64,000 nucleotides of DNA from contig NZ_PHNC01000042.1 in NCBI RefSeq assembly GCF_003121295.1, positions 66,282 to 130,281 on the forward strand, read 5' to 3'. Origin of the DNA: Streptomyces orinoci. GTDB taxonomy: Bacteria; Actinomycetota; Actinomycetes; Streptomycetales; Streptomycetaceae. The notes below the pieces were generated by a model, which saw nothing but the letters and a program-made list of their open reading frames with translations, had not been told where the DNA came from and did no database searches. This document shows positions 33,212 to 42,580 of this stretch, in pieces (the first letter of the stretch is position 1; every line of letters starts with the position of its first letter). The translations under genes and the position numbers were made by a program.

Positions 33212-35749
33212 ATGGGTCGGCGCGAGCCGACGGAGCGGGCGGGGCCGCGCGTCGGCAACGGTATGACCACCAACCCGCACGCGGAGCACGAGGAACTGCT
33301 GGCGGCGGCCGTGGGCAAGGCCGTCCAGGAGACCGGCGCACAGTCCGGAAGTGTTTTCCTCCGCTCCGTGGACCGTCGGTCCATCGTGCTGGCCGCCACC
33401 TGCGGCACCCCGCCCTCCCTGCTCGGCAGGTGGCGGCTGATCCCGGTGAACAGCCCCATTCCGGTGGCGGTGGCCTACCGGTCCGGCCGCACGGTCCACC
33501 TGGCCGACGCCGACGAGACGATGCGCCGCTACCCCCAGCTCGCGGTGGCCCTGCCGTACGCCTTCGGTTCGGCATCGGTGCCGGTGCGGGCGGGGCCGGA
33601 GCGCCTGGGGGCGCTGGCGGTGGTGTGGGCGGCGGCGCCGGGGCACCCGGGGCTCTCCAGAGCCCGGCTCCGCCACCTGCGGACCATCGCCAACCGGCTC
33701 GGCTCCGCCCTCCGGTGCCACGGCGACAGCGTCGAATGCGGCACCGGCACCGTGCCCGTCGAGGTTTCGGCGCCGCCCGCCCGGGCGGTGCGGGTGGGGC
33801 TGTTCGACTGGCAGCTCGACACGGGTGCCGTCGTGGCCGACGACGAGCTGTGCGCGATCTTCGGGTTCGCGCCCGACGCCTTCGACGGCCGGGCCGACAC
33901 CCTGGCCTCCCGGCTCCACCCCGGTGACCGGGCCGCGCTGCGGGCCGCCGCGCGGGCAGCCGCCACGGACGGCCGGGTCCTCGCCCGGCAGCTGCGCATC
34001 CGGGCCGGCGAGGGGTACCGCGACGTGGAGCTCTGGGGCCGCGTACCGGAGACCCCGGGACGGGAGGCACGGGCCCACCTGGTCGGCGGCGTGCTGGACG
34101 CCGGAGCCGGTACGACGGCGGTCACCGCCGTGGAGCGGCTCCGGGACGGGCTGTTCTCCCTCGACCCGGACGGGCGGACCACCTACGCCAATCGCAGCCT
34201 GGAGCGGCTGCTGGGCGTACCCGGCGGGGAGCTGGCCGGCCGCTGTCCGTGGGAGGTCCTGCCCTGGCTGTCGGATCCGGCCTTCGAGGACCGGCACCGG
34301 GCTGCGATGGTCTCGCAGCAGCCCACCGCCTTCCTGGCCCGCCGACCGCCGGACCAATGGCTCGCCTTCTCCCTCCACCCCGACGCCCAAGGGGTGACCG
34401 GCAGGGTTGTGCCCACGCAGCCACCGCAACCGCCGGCGGGCCAGGCCGGACCCGCCGTGGCCTTCGGTCAGCAGACCGGCCCAGGGCCCGCCGGAAACCG
34501 GTCCGCGCCCCCGGCGGCGGGAGCGCCGCCGGAGGACGGAGCCGCACCGGCCCGCCTGGGTGCCATCTACCACGTCCTTCAGCTAGGCAGCGCGCTGACC
34601 GAGGCGGTCACCACCGGCGAGGTGTGCGAGGTCGTCGCCCATCAGCTCTTGCCGGCCTTCGGCGGGCAGCATCTGGCCATCCATGTGATCGACGAGGGCC
34701 GGCTCCATCTGCTCTTCCATACCGGTCACCGAGGGCTCCTGCCGCACGGGCCGGAGGGTGAGCCCCTCGATGCCCCGCTGCCCGGGCCTCAGGTGCTGGT
34801 CTCCGGGGTACCGCGGTTCATCGAGTCGGGACAGGAACTCACCGGCGGCGGTCCGGCGGGCCCGGTGACGGATGCCGGTGCCTGGGCCTGCCTGCCACTG
34901 ATCGCGTCCAACCGCCCCGTGGGCACCTGTGTCCTCGGCTTCGACGAGCCCCAGCGCTTCACCGCCGAGGTCCGCAGCAGCCTGACCGCGCTGGGGGGAC
35001 TGATCGCCCAGGCACTGGAGCGGGCCCGTCTCTACGACACCAAGTCGGCTCTCGCCCACGGGCTGCAGAACGCACTCCTGCCTCATCGGCTGCCCGAGCT
35101 GCCCGGCATCCGCATCACCGGCCGCTATCTGCCCGGCACCAGTGGGATGAACATCGGCGGTGACTGGTACGACGTCATCCCCACCACGGACGGAGTCGCC
35201 CTGGTCATCGGGGATGTGGAGGGCCATAGCGTCGCCGCCGCCGGCACCATGGGCCAACTGCGCAGCGCGGTGAAGGCGTTCGCCACGGCCGGCCACTCCC
35301 CCGGTGCCGTCCTGGCCGGAACCAACCGGCTGCTCACCGATCTTGACCCCGGGCTGCTCGCCAGCTGCTGCTACATCCGCATCGAGCCGGACACCGACCG
35401 GGCGCTCGCGGTCAGCGCCGGGCACTGTCCGCCACTGCTGCGCCACCCCGAGGGCACTGCCGAGGTCCTGGACCTGGCGAGCGGCCCGCTCCTCGGCGTG
35501 GACGACGGCAGCACCTACCCGGAGACCGGGGTGGACCTGCCGCCGGGTTCGATCCTCGCCCTCTACACCGACGGCCTGGTGGAGGAACGCGGCTGCGACA
35601 TCGGTCTGGGCATCGACCGGCTGCGGGCCTCCCTGGCCCACGCCCCGGCCGGGAGTCTGGAGGAGCTCGCCGACCGCCTGCTGGGCAGGGCCCGGAGCTC
35701 ACCGCTCCGCTCCGATGACACCGCCCTGCTGCTCACCCGTTACCGGTGA
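33212..35749 (+). CDS. GAF/PAS sensor with SpoIIE-type PP2C phosphatase
   Basis: 845 residues from ATG with GAGGAGAC directly upstream. Domain order: GAF (about 15-160, with SVFLRSVDRRSIVLAATCG), a first PAS-like unit (FDWQLDTGAVVADDELCAIF), a second PAS (RDGLFSLDPDGRTTYANRSL), a Pro/Gly/Ala-rich linker, a second GAF (GSALTEAVTTGEVCEVVAHQ), then PP2C: GMNIGGDWYDVIPTTDG, VIGDVEGHSVAAA, ALYTDGLVEERG and SDDTALLL hold the metal-binding Asp residues. Cytoplasmic; likely dephosphorylates an anti-anti-sigma factor in a partner-switching stress cascade. Not in an operon. Next to broken dormancy-type genes. Confidence 0.9.
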   Translation: MGRREPTERAGPRVGNGMTTNPHAEHEELLAAAVGKAVQETGAQSGSVFLRSVDRRSIVLAATCGTPPSLLGRWRLIPVNSPIPVAVAYRSGRTVHLADADETMRRYPQLAVALPYAFGSASVPVRAGPERLGALAVVWAAAPGHPGLSRARLRHLRTIANRLGSALRCHGDSVECGTGTVPVEVSAPPARAVRVGLFDWQLDTGAVVADDELCAIFGFAPDAFDGRADTLASRLHPGDRAALRAAARAAATDGRVLARQLRIRAGEGYRDVELWGRVPETPGREARAHLVGGVLDAGAGTTAVTAVERLRDGLFSLDPDGRTTYANRSLERLLGVPGGELAGRCPWEVLPWLSDPAFEDRHRAAMVSQQPTAFLARRPPDQWLAFSLHPDAQGVTGRVVPTQPPQPPAGQAGPAVAFGQQTGPGPAGNRSAPPAAGAPPEDGAAPARLGAIYHVLQLGSALTEAVTTGEVCEVVAHQLLPAFGGQHLAIHVIDEGRLHLLFHTGHRGLLPHGPEGEPLDAPLPGPQVLVSGVPRFIESGQELTGGGPAGPVTDAGAWACLPLIASNRPVGTCVLGFDEPQRFTAEVRSSLTALGGLIAQALERARLYDTKSALAHGLQNALLPHRLPELPGIRITGRYLPGTSGMNIGGDWYDVIPTTDGVALVIGDVEGHSVAAAGTMGQLRSAVKAFATAGHSPGAVLAGTNRLLTDLDPGLLASCCYIRIEPDTDRALAVSAGHCPPLLRHPEGTAEVLDLASGPLLGVDDGSTYPETGVDLPPGSILALYTDGLVEERGCDIGLGIDRLRASLAHAPAGSLEELADRLLGRARSSPLRSDDTALLLTRYR

Positions 35750-36390
35750 GCCGAGTTCGGGCCGCCATCGGCGCCTGGCTGAGCAAGCGGGCTGAAGCCG
35801 TAACACCATGGTGTCCCGCCGGACCGGGCCGGTCTCGCTCGTGCGGTACGGTCCAGCGGAGGCGGCCCTGGCCGACAGGAGCCGGGCCGCAGCGCGACTT
35901 CTCACACACTCGATGCCCGCCTTCCGGCTGACGCCCGGCTCGGACACCTCGACAGACGTGGCGACGCTGCTGCGGGACGTGATGCTGCCGATCCGGGGGG
36001 GGCGCCTGCGGAGCTGATCGCCGAGTTCGCCGGCCGGGCGAGCCGGGGCAGACGGCCGACCGCCGCACGGATGTGCCGCATCCGGTCGGGACGGCCCGCC
36101 TCGTACCGGGGCGGGGCATGGGCTCTGCGCGCGGCAGGGAAGCCGACCGGGTAACCCAACACGCCGGGGACTTCCGTGAGTTCGGCGAGGCATGGCGCGA
36201 CGAGCTCACCGTCCCCGCGGCACAGGACCCCTCGCCGCTACGGCCGGCGGTCGCCCGGAGGACGAAGGTGCCGGGGGCGGCGTCCCACTGCCGCCGTTGC
36301 CCTCCGGCGCACGGGGCATCGCCACGTGGTCGAAGGCGAGCGTCACCGGCGCCATGGACCGGTGGCGGGCCCGGCTGCGCCCTGGCCGGA
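35750..36390. other. Decayed stretch after the phosphatase gene
   Basis: About 640 bases. A plus-strand frame from 35808 (LADRSRAAARLLTHSMPAFR, TSTDVATLLRDVMLPIRGG) runs into a GGGGGG run and seems to continue in another frame (AELIAEFAGRASRGRRPTA). It may be a frameshifted gene, but I do not recognise it. Confidence 0.3.
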
Positions 36391-36525
36391 CTACCGGCCG
36401 CGCCGGGTGCCGGTGCACCGGCGCGACGCCCGGGGCAGGGAGCGGCCCGCGGCCGCCGCCACGGGGATGTCCCCGCGCAGTTCCACTTCGATGTCGGTGT
36501 CGGGCCGGGTCTGCATGCTGCTCAC
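36391..36525 (-). pseudogene. Ribosome hibernation-promoting-factor-like remnant
   Basis: GTG at 36525 with GAGGAGG upstream starts MQTRPDTDIEVELRGDIPVA within a few codons, the N-terminus of the long HPF/sigma-54-modulation proteins found in Streptomyces stress clusters. After AAAA the frame collapses and only scattered traces follow upstream of 36391. The start site is intact but the body is gone. Confidence 0.5.
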
Positions 36526-36734
36526 GGTGTCCTCCTCGGATCTGCCGTCAGCCTCCGCCCGGCCGCGGCTTGTCGCGAAGGGCCGAACGGATACCCGTGC
36601 GGCCCGTTCGGGCCCCGTGTCACCAACCGCCACCGGGCCCGGTGGCGGCACGGCAGGGCCACCCGGCCCATGGAGCGGCGGGCCCAACGGACGGTGTGAT
36701 GACAGCCGACCCATCAGCGACCGAGGAGGCCCCC

Positions 36735-37530
36735 ATGCGCCCACCCGCCCCGGAACCGGTTCGCTCGGCCGACGTGCCCCGCGCTGCCGGACGGGATCCG
36801 CGCGGTGACGCTCGACATCGATTCCGTCCTCACCGACCTGTCCCAAGTCCAGGCGGCCACGTGGGCCTTGGCTCTCGACGGATTTCTGACCGGGCGGCAA
36901 CAGGACAGCCGGCTGGGGGCATTCGATCCGCACACGGACCTCCACCGGCTCGTCGATGGCGTCCGGACCCCGTGGGCGGTGAGCGCTCTCCTCCAGGAGC
37001 GCGGCGTCGATTTCCCCGATGCCCGCACCGCGCAGCGCACCGGGAGGGAGCTCGCCCGGCGTCAACAGACCGTGCTCGACCGCTAGTTGCACCGGCACGG
37101 TGTGGGCATCCGGCGCGGTGCCCCGGAGCTGCTGCACGACCTGCGTGGCCGGGGCATCGCCGTGGCCGCCGTTTCCGCCACCGCACGGGCCGGGCGGCTG
37201 CTGGACACCGGGCGGCTGGTGCGCCTGGTCGATGTGGTGCTCGACGGCGGCGACCGCCACCGGCTGCGGCTGCCGCCGAGGCCGGACCCCGCGCTGCTGC
37301 TCAGGGCGGCGCGGATGCTCCGCGCCCATCCGGAGGAGACCGCCGCCGTGGATGGCTCGCCGAACGGCATCGCCGCCGCCCGGCAGGGCGGCTTCCGCCG
37401 GGTCGTCGGCCTCGCCGCTCCCGGCCACCCTGGCGCCCTCACCCGCCTGTTCCACCACGGCGCCGATTACGTCATCCATGACCCCGGCGAACTGCTCGGC
37501 GCCGTACGCCCGGTGCCGACGGCCGCCTGA
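36735..37530 (+). pseudogene. HAD-family phosphatase (beta-phosphoglucomutase-like), frameshift and TAG stop
   Basis: ATG at 36735 follows GGAGG, but the main frame begins near 36785: RAVTLDIDSVLTDLSQVQAA (nucleophile loop, family DxDxVLTD; here DID), DGFLTGRQQ, LHRLVDGVRTPWAVSALLQE. A TAG at 37084-37086 interrupts a conserved stretch; reading on gives VGIRRGAPELLHDLRGRGIA, VVLDGGDRHRLRLPPRPDPA, TAAVDGSPNGIAAARQGGF, completing the HAD core with the late Asp. So the gene is split by an early frameshift and a nonsense codon. In related genomes such genes sit with universal stress proteins, as here. Confidence 0.65.
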
Positions 37531-37565
37531 CGCTCTCCGCCCGCCTCATTCCCGGAGGGAGACCA

Positions 37566-37814
37566 ATGACCGACACCCGCGACACCTCGTTCAACGGCCA
37601 GGTGGTGGGCTTCGACGGCTCCGCCCACGCGGTCCGTACGGAGGCGGTCCCCGAGAGCCCGGTGTGGGCGCTGCTGGAGGCGAGCCGGGAGGCCGATGTC
37701 ATGGTGGTGGCCCCTCACCGGCGCACCCGGGCACTGGGGCTCCAACTCGGTCCGGTCGTCCACGCCTTGCTCCACCACGCGCAATGCCCGGTCGTCCTCG
37801 TCCCGATGGCGTGA
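37566..37814 (+). CDS. Universal stress protein, internally shortened
   Basis: 82 residues from ATG with GGAGGGAGACC upstream. The N-terminus GQVVGFDGSAHA is the first strand and ATP-site loop of UspA proteins, but it passes directly into RTEAVPESPVWALLEASREA, DVMVVAPHRRTRALGLQLGP and HALLHHAQCPVVLVPM, the last third of the fold. Family members are 140-150 residues, so about 60 residues of the middle are missing in frame. Expressed or not, it is unlikely to fold normally. Confidence 0.6.
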   Translation: MTDTRDTSFNGQVVGFDGSAHAVRTEAVPESPVWALLEASREADVMVVAPHRRTRALGLQLGPVVHALLHHAQCPVVLVPMA

Positions 37815-38279
37815 GCGTGGTGCAACCGCAGGCCCCGCGCCATGTGCGGCACACGGAAGGGGATCCATGGGTGCCAGAACCCCGGGCGGGACGCCCGTCG
37901 CCCCGCCCAACTCTCCAGTTCTTAAGGTCCGTTCAGCGATCACCAGCATCCTCGACGGCACCGAACGCATCACCAAAACATCCCTCGAGGCCATCCAGCT
38001 CGACCATCTCGCGGAAACCCACCACCACACCACACGGGGCCGCCAACCCGACCACGCTGACCAGGCACAACACCCCTGACCAGCGTGAATACGGACAGTG
38101 CCATTAGACGCAGAAACCATACGCAACAAAACCCGGCACTTTCAACGAAACTGACACAACCCCAGGCCAGGACCCCTACCACCCCGCCCCAAAACACCAC
38201 AGACCGTTCTCACTCAGTCTGCGACACCCCAGCTCACACCTACCCCCACACCTCAACCCACACCCCACCAGCGTTAGGA
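37815..38279. other. Strand-asymmetric, G-poor stretch
   Basis: No supported gene. From about 38085 to 38275 the plus strand is A/C-rich and almost G-free in long runs, so the minus strand is G/T-rich with several GGGG runs. A short plus-strand frame before it (SAITSILDGTERITKTSLEA) looks coding-like but is not recognised. Confidence 0.5.
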
Positions 38280-38570
38280 GCCGTCAGCAGCCGGCAGGGC
38301 CGTGGCGGCGCGGAAGGCCGCCACGGTCACCGGGCCGGGTTCGTCGAAGCCCGCCGTGCCCTCAGGGCCGGAGTCCGTGCAACGTCCCGTTCCGGGGCTG
38401 CCTGAGCGCTTCCCAGGCCGAATGGTGCCTGACTGACCGTCACATAGAACTCGTGCAGCCGCTTGCGACAGCCAGCGAAGACAGCCCGGTGGCCGCCGCA
38501 TGCAGCTCACCGGCGAGCACACAAGCCGCAGTCAGAGCGACACTCGTACTCCGACCGGTGAGCGGGAAAC

Positions 38571-38796
38571 AGGCCAGGACTGCTCCGGCTACTCCTCCAT
38601 GGCGCTCAAGCTGCCCAAGCCCGGCCCCAACGCCGTGGCCCTGAAGAACGACGACTGGACGGCCCCGATCACCATGTCCGCGCTCAACCAGGGCGACCTG
38701 GTCATCAAGGCCAACAGCGACTCCTCCATGGTCCGCCATGTCGTGATCTTCGACCACTGGGCGGACGCCGGCCACACCAAGTACAACGTCTCCACT
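38571..38796 (+). pseudogene. NlpC/P60-like secreted protein remnant
   Basis: Reads DCSGYSSMALKLPKPGPN, WTAPITMSALNQGDLVIKAN and MVRHVVIFDHWADAGHTKYN. The DCSG Cys and the downstream RHVVIF His with a following DHW are the NlpC/P60-type catalytic pattern seen in small secreted Streptomyces proteins. The signal peptide and N-terminus are gone and the frame loses sense after 38796. Confidence 0.55.
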
Positions 38797-38834
38797 GCCC
38801 GGTCACTTCACCGCCGGTTCCTCCCCGAGCCCCC

Positions 38835-39300
38835 TCAGCCCACCGCCCTCTTCGGGAGGGCGCTGATGAGCTGTTCGTCGGCTGCGGTCAGCTCCTTCAG
38901 GGCGTAGGCGGTCGGTCACATCGCGCCGTCGTCGAGTGCCGCCTGGTCGCTGAAGCCGAGCGTGGCGTACCGCGTCTTGAACTTCTCCGCGCTCTGGAAG
39001 TGGCAGACGACCTTGCCGTCCCTGGCGTACGCGGGCATCCCGTACCAGAGTTTGGGCGCGAGGCCGGGAGCGGTGGTCCTGACGATCTCATGGATCCGCT
39101 CGGCGAGGGCCCGGTCTGTTTCCGGCATCTCGGCTATTTTCGCCAGCACGTCCTGCTCCGCCGCCGCCTCCCTCTCCCGCCTTCGACGCACCGCGCCACG
39201 CTGCCGTCTTCTTCTGTTCGCGTGCGTGCTCCTTCATCACGGCCCGCTCCTCGTCGGTGAATCCCCCGTACTTCTCGCTGGGCGACTTCGTGGACGGCAC
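38835..39300 (-). pseudogene. DUF1801 (iron-chaperone-like) protein, frameshift plus TGA
   Basis: Starts MPSTKSPSEKYGGFTDEERA at 39300, shifts frame near 39190, and continues EQDVLAKIAEMPETDRALAE, GLAPKLWYGMPAYARDGKVV, CHFQSAEKFKTRYATLGFSD, GAM. A TGA at 38916 stands where the family has Trp; reading through gives PTAYALKELTAADEQLISAL and a natural stop at 38835. So there is a one-base frameshift and a TGG-to-TGA change. Confidence 0.7.
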
Positions 39301-39490
39301 TACCTTCGCCTCCCAGTGCTACGTCAACGGCGATTCGGGCACCCGGGTGGACCTGGGGGTCCTGAAGGACGGCAACCAGGTGGAGGACTTCCATGCCGTC
39401 ACCTCCCAGGCCCAACTCGCCCAGTTCATTGCCGACCTGCGGCGAACCGCTGACGAACTGGAGCAGTGGTACGACCGGCTGCCTGCCTAA
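39257..39490 (+). CDS. Small hypothetical protein
   Basis: 77 residues. FVDGTTFASQCYVNGDSGTR, VDLGVLKDGNQVEDFHAVTS, FIADLRRTADELEQWYDRLP looks like one compact alpha+beta unit with normal codon use. The first 15 codons overlap the start of the DUF1801 remnant on the other strand, so the true start may be internal or lost. No known function. Confidence 0.45.
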   Translation: MNPPYFSLGDFVDGTTFASQCYVNGDSGTRVDLGVLKDGNQVEDFHAVTSQAQLAQFIADLRRTADELEQWYDRLPA

Positions 39491-39691
39491 CCACGATGCC
39501 TCAGGACGTCGGTCCGATAAAGCCCTCGTAGTCTCGAGCGGTTTCCGGGCCACGCAGCGAGAGCGGCGGGCTAACAGCCCGCGCAGATAGGCGGCGTGGA
39601 AAGCCTCGGCATCAAGGTGGGCACAGGCCCGAGTGAATATTGAGTTGCGACGCTCTGTGACCGTTGGCGAGACCTGTGCGCATCCTTCGTT

Positions 39692-40507
39692 TCAGGTCGC
39701 CTGCGTGGCCAGCCTGCGCAGGGCCCGCACGGCAGGTGATCCGGGGTCGGCCGTCATCAGGACAACTTCCTGGTCATCCTCGGGCACGAGCAGGACGTCG
39801 CAGTTCAACCGCAGCGCGCCGGCCTCCGGATGGTCCACGGTCTTGATGCGGTGCCCGGGAGCGTGGACCGGACGCGCCTCCCAGATCTGCCGGAACTCCT
39901 CACTGCCGGCGTGCAGTTCGGCCAGCAGCGCGGCCAGCTGCGGGTCATGCGGGTAGCGGTCCGCGGCCCGGCGCAGCCGCGCCACTACGATGTGCCCGAA
40001 TTCCTCGGCGCTGGAGCACCCGTACAACCGCCCCCGGGCCAGGAAGCGGCTTCGGGCCAGGTTCGTCGTTCCGACTCCGAGGTCGGCGCCGAGCAGTGCC
40101 CGGCCCAGGGGGTTCCAGGCGACAACGTCGTACGCCGCGTCAGTGACGATGGCACCGGTCTCCGGCAGCCGCTCCAGCATCCGGGCCACGTGCGGGCGCA
40201 CCCGCCGCACGGCGCTGATGCCAGGCGGCGCGCTCGAACCCGCCAGGCGGAACAGATGGCTGCGCTCGGCCGGCGTGAGCCGCAGCGCGCGGGCCAGTGC
40301 GTCCAGGATCCGGGCCGATGGCCGCGGCCCCCGGGCCTGCTCCAGCCGCGTGTAGTAGTCGACCGACATATGGGCGAGCTCCGCCACCTCTTCGCGGCGC
40401 AGACCCGGTGTGCGGCGGTCGGTGCCCGTCGTCGCCAGGCCGATCTCGTGCGGACGCAGGGCCGCCCGGCGGTCCCGTAAGTAGTGGGCCAGTTCCTGCC
40501 GCGCCAT
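39692..40507 (-). CDS. XRE-family regulator with MmyB-like C-terminal domain
   Basis: 271 residues from ATG at 40507 with AGGAGGCGAT upstream. N-terminal helix-turn-helix: LRREEVAELAHMSVDYYTRL, EQARGPRPSARILDALARAL. The remainder (VTDAAYDVVAWNPLGRALLG, YPHDPQLAALLAELHAGSEE, LNCDVLLVPEDDQEVVLMTA) is the MmyB-type ligand domain (PAS-like, binds fatty-acid-like molecules in the one studied case). Divergent from an SDR gene with 71 bases between, the usual arrangement of a regulator and its target. Confidence 0.88.
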   Translation of the reverse strand: MARQELAHYLRDRRAALRPHEIGLATTGTDRRTPGLRREEVAELAHMSVDYYTRLEQARGPRPSARILDALARALRLTPAERSHLFRLAGSSAPPGISAVRRVRPHVARMLERLPETGAIVTDAAYDVVAWNPLGRALLGADLGVGTTNLARSRFLARGRLYGCSSAEEFGHIVVARLRRAADRYPHDPQLAALLAELHAGSEEFRQIWEARPVHAPGHRIKTVDHPEAGALRLNCDVLLVPEDDQEVVLMTADPGSPAVRALRRLATQAT

Positions 40508-40578
40508 ATCGCCTCCTCTCACTACCTGGTACAGGCTGTCCCTGGCAGGGCACCCACGACCGGGGAAGTGTGGTTGCC

Positions 40579-41292
40579 ATGAACGAACGCACAGCTCTGG
40601 TTACCGGTGCCAACAAGGGCATCGGCAAGCATATCGCCCGGCTGCTCGCCGCCGAGGGCCTCACCGTGTACGTGGGCTCCCGTGACCCCGGGCGCGGGCA
40701 GCGGGCCGTCGAGGAGATCGGAGCCGGGGCCCGTCTGCTGGTCCTCGACGTGACAGATCCCGACGGCGTCGCACAGGCAGCGGCTCAGATGGACCGCTTG
40801 GATGTGCTGGTCAACAACGCCGGCATCTCGCCGTCACTCGCCCCGCCGGCCGACACCGGCATCGAGGAGTACCGGCGCACATACGAGACCAATGTGTTCG
40901 GGGTAGTGGCGGTGACCAATGCGTTCCTGCCCGCCCTGCGCCGGTCCCCGCACCCGCGCATAGTCAACATCTCCAGCGGCACGGCGTCGCTGACCTGGAG
41001 CACCACCCCCAACCCCCAGTTCACCCCGGTAGGCGGCGCCGCCGCCTACCGGTCGTCCAAGGCCGCCCTCAACGCCCTCACCGTCCTCTACGCCCAGACG
41101 CTGGCCGAGGACGGTTTCAAGGTCAACGCGCTCGCCCCCGGCCTGCGGGCCACCGATCTCAACCCCCGGGCCGCCGCTGCCGGCGGCGACCCGGCCGAGG
41201 CCGCGCAGGGTGCCCTGCGCCTGGCCCTGTTGCCGGACGACGGCCCCACCGGTGGCTTCTTCTCCTGGGACGGAACGCCCGTGCCCTGGTGA
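40579..41292 (+). CDS. Short-chain dehydrogenase/reductase
   Basis: 237 residues. TALVTGANKGIGKHIARLL is the TGxxxGIG cofactor loop, LDVTDPDGVAQA the adenine-binding part, DVLVNNAGIS the NNAG motif, IVNISSGTAS the catalytic Ser and AYRSSKAALNAL the YxxxK pair. Full family length. The target of the divergent MmyB-type regulator by position. Substrate unknown; NADPH preference likely from the NKG turn but not certain. Confidence 0.9.
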   Translation: MNERTALVTGANKGIGKHIARLLAAEGLTVYVGSRDPGRGQRAVEEIGAGARLLVLDVTDPDGVAQAAAQMDRLDVLVNNAGISPSLAPPADTGIEEYRRTYETNVFGVVAVTNAFLPALRRSPHPRIVNISSGTASLTWSTTPNPQFTPVGGAAAYRSSKAALNALTVLYAQTLAEDGFKVNALAPGLRATDLNPRAAAAGGDPAEAAQGALRLALLPDDGPTGGFFSWDGTPVPW

Positions 41293-41430
41293 TCAGTCGG
41301 CGTCCAGGTGCACGGCGATGTCGTCGGGTAACGGCCCCAGGTCGTTCAGACGGTCCAGGGTCGGGGCGAGCAACGGGGAGTCGTGGCGGTTGGCACCGCG
41401 CACGGCACTCGTGTGCCGGGCATCGCGCTC
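41293..41430 (-). pseudogene. IS5-family transposase fragment
   Basis: SAVRGANRHDSPLLAPTLDR followed by LNDLGPLPDDIAVHLDAD is the region around the second catalytic Asp of IS5-type DDE transposases. Only about 45 residues remain, directly upstream of the StrR-like gene, so an insertion and deletion has shaped that gene's promoter. Confidence 0.6.
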
Positions 41431-41500
41431 ACCGGAGCCGACGGCATTTCTCGGCGCCTGCAGCCCCACATGCAGAAAACCGACAGAAAGCAGATCTTCG

Positions 41501-42580
41501 GTGTCTTCGTATCTCTTACCCAACCCGCCCCTTACGCGCCTGCCGGACCGGTCGCGGGCGGCGGCTCAGGAGTCCGCCCCGACGACGCCGGCGGAGTGCG
41601 CCGGCGTTCACCTGCTGCCCGTCGCCTCGCTGGTGGACGCCGACTCGCCGCGCCTGGGAGGGCTGAACCAGGACCACGTCGACGTTCTCGCGCAGGGCGA
41701 CATCGAGCCGATACTGGTGCATCGGGACACCCGGCGCGTGGTCGACGGGATGCATCGTCTCCAGGCCGCCCGGCTGCGCGGCGAGAAGACGATCCCGGTC
41801 CGGTATCTGGAAGGGCCGGCCAGTGAGGTGTTCATCCACTCCGTGGCGGCCAACATCAGCCACGGTCTGCCACTGACCCTCAAGGACAGAAAGGCCGCGG
41901 CCCGGCGGATCCTGACCGAGCACCCGGATCTGTCGGACCGGGCGATCGCGCGCATCACCCGGCTGTCCCCCAAGACCGTGGGCGCCGTCCGCCGCGCTTC
42001 AAGTGAGGAACTTCCACAGTCGAAGGTCCGGGTCGGGGCGGACGGCCGTTCTCGTCCGCTGGACGCGGCGCAACGCCGGGAGGCCGCCCGCGCGTTCCTC
42101 GCCGAGCACCCCACCGCCACGCTCCAGGAGACGGCCACCGCGGCAGGGGTGTCGATCAGCACGGCGTGCGAGATCCGGCAGCGGATGCGGCACGGCGAGC
42201 AGGAGTCCAGGGCGCCGGACCGGAACACCGCCCGCGCAGCACGGGAGCCGTCCCTCGCGGGCGGCGCGGGCGATCCGGCGAGCAGCCGGGGCGCGGGAAG
42301 CGACCGGGCCCGGCCCATCGAGACCCTGGCGAAGGACCCGTCCCTCAAATTAACCCAGTCCGGGCGCGCGTTGCTGCGCTGGCTTCACGAGCGGGAGCCC
42401 GATCTGGAAGCGGGACGGCAGCTGCTGGCCTCCGTGCCACCCCACTGCGCTGTCGCCGTCGCAGACCTGGCCAACCACTACGCCCAGCAGTGGCAGCGGT
42501 TCGCCAGCGCTCTGGACCAGGCAGTCGATGACGCGGACGAACACGAGAGCGCGGCGCAGCCGGGACGCTCGGGGCGGTGA
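41501..42580 (+). CDS. StrR/ParB-like cluster-situated regulator
   Basis: 359 residues from the GTG at 41501; no good ribosome-binding site is seen and the true start could be further in. HLLPVASLVDADSPRLGGLN, DIEPILVHRDTRRVVDGMHR, LQAARLRGEKTIPVRYLEGP are the ParB/sulfiredoxin-like N-domain, followed by helix-turn-helix DRKAAARRILTEHPDLSDRA, IARITRLSPKTVGAVRR, and a second one later (LQETATAAGVSISTACEIRQ). This is the build of StrR/NovG-type activators of antibiotic clusters. A TTA codon at 41516-41518 (sixth codon) would make it bldA-dependent. A GTTCGGC/GCCGAAC dyad lies before the next gene. Probably activates the run of genes 42845-51371. Confidence 0.75.
   Translation: MSSYLLPNPPLTRLPDRSRAAAQESAPTTPAECAGVHLLPVASLVDADSPRLGGLNQDHVDVLAQGDIEPILVHRDTRRVVDGMHRLQAARLRGEKTIPVRYLEGPASEVFIHSVAANISHGLPLTLKDRKAAARRILTEHPDLSDRAIARITRLSPKTVGAVRRASSEELPQSKVRVGADGRSRPLDAAQRREAARAFLAEHPTATLQETATAAGVSISTACEIRQRMRHGEQESRAPDRNTARAAREPSLAGGAGDPASSRGAGSDRARPIETLAKDPSLKLTQSGRALLRWLHEREPDLEAGRQLLASVPPHCAVAVADLANHYAQQWQRFASALDQAVDDADEHESAAQPGRSGR

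Noticed and set aside
32302..33459. 385-codon minus-strand frame as a real protein
   Set aside because: Only about 75 residues show class II aldolase similarity; the rest has no sense and overlaps the SpoIIE gene start.
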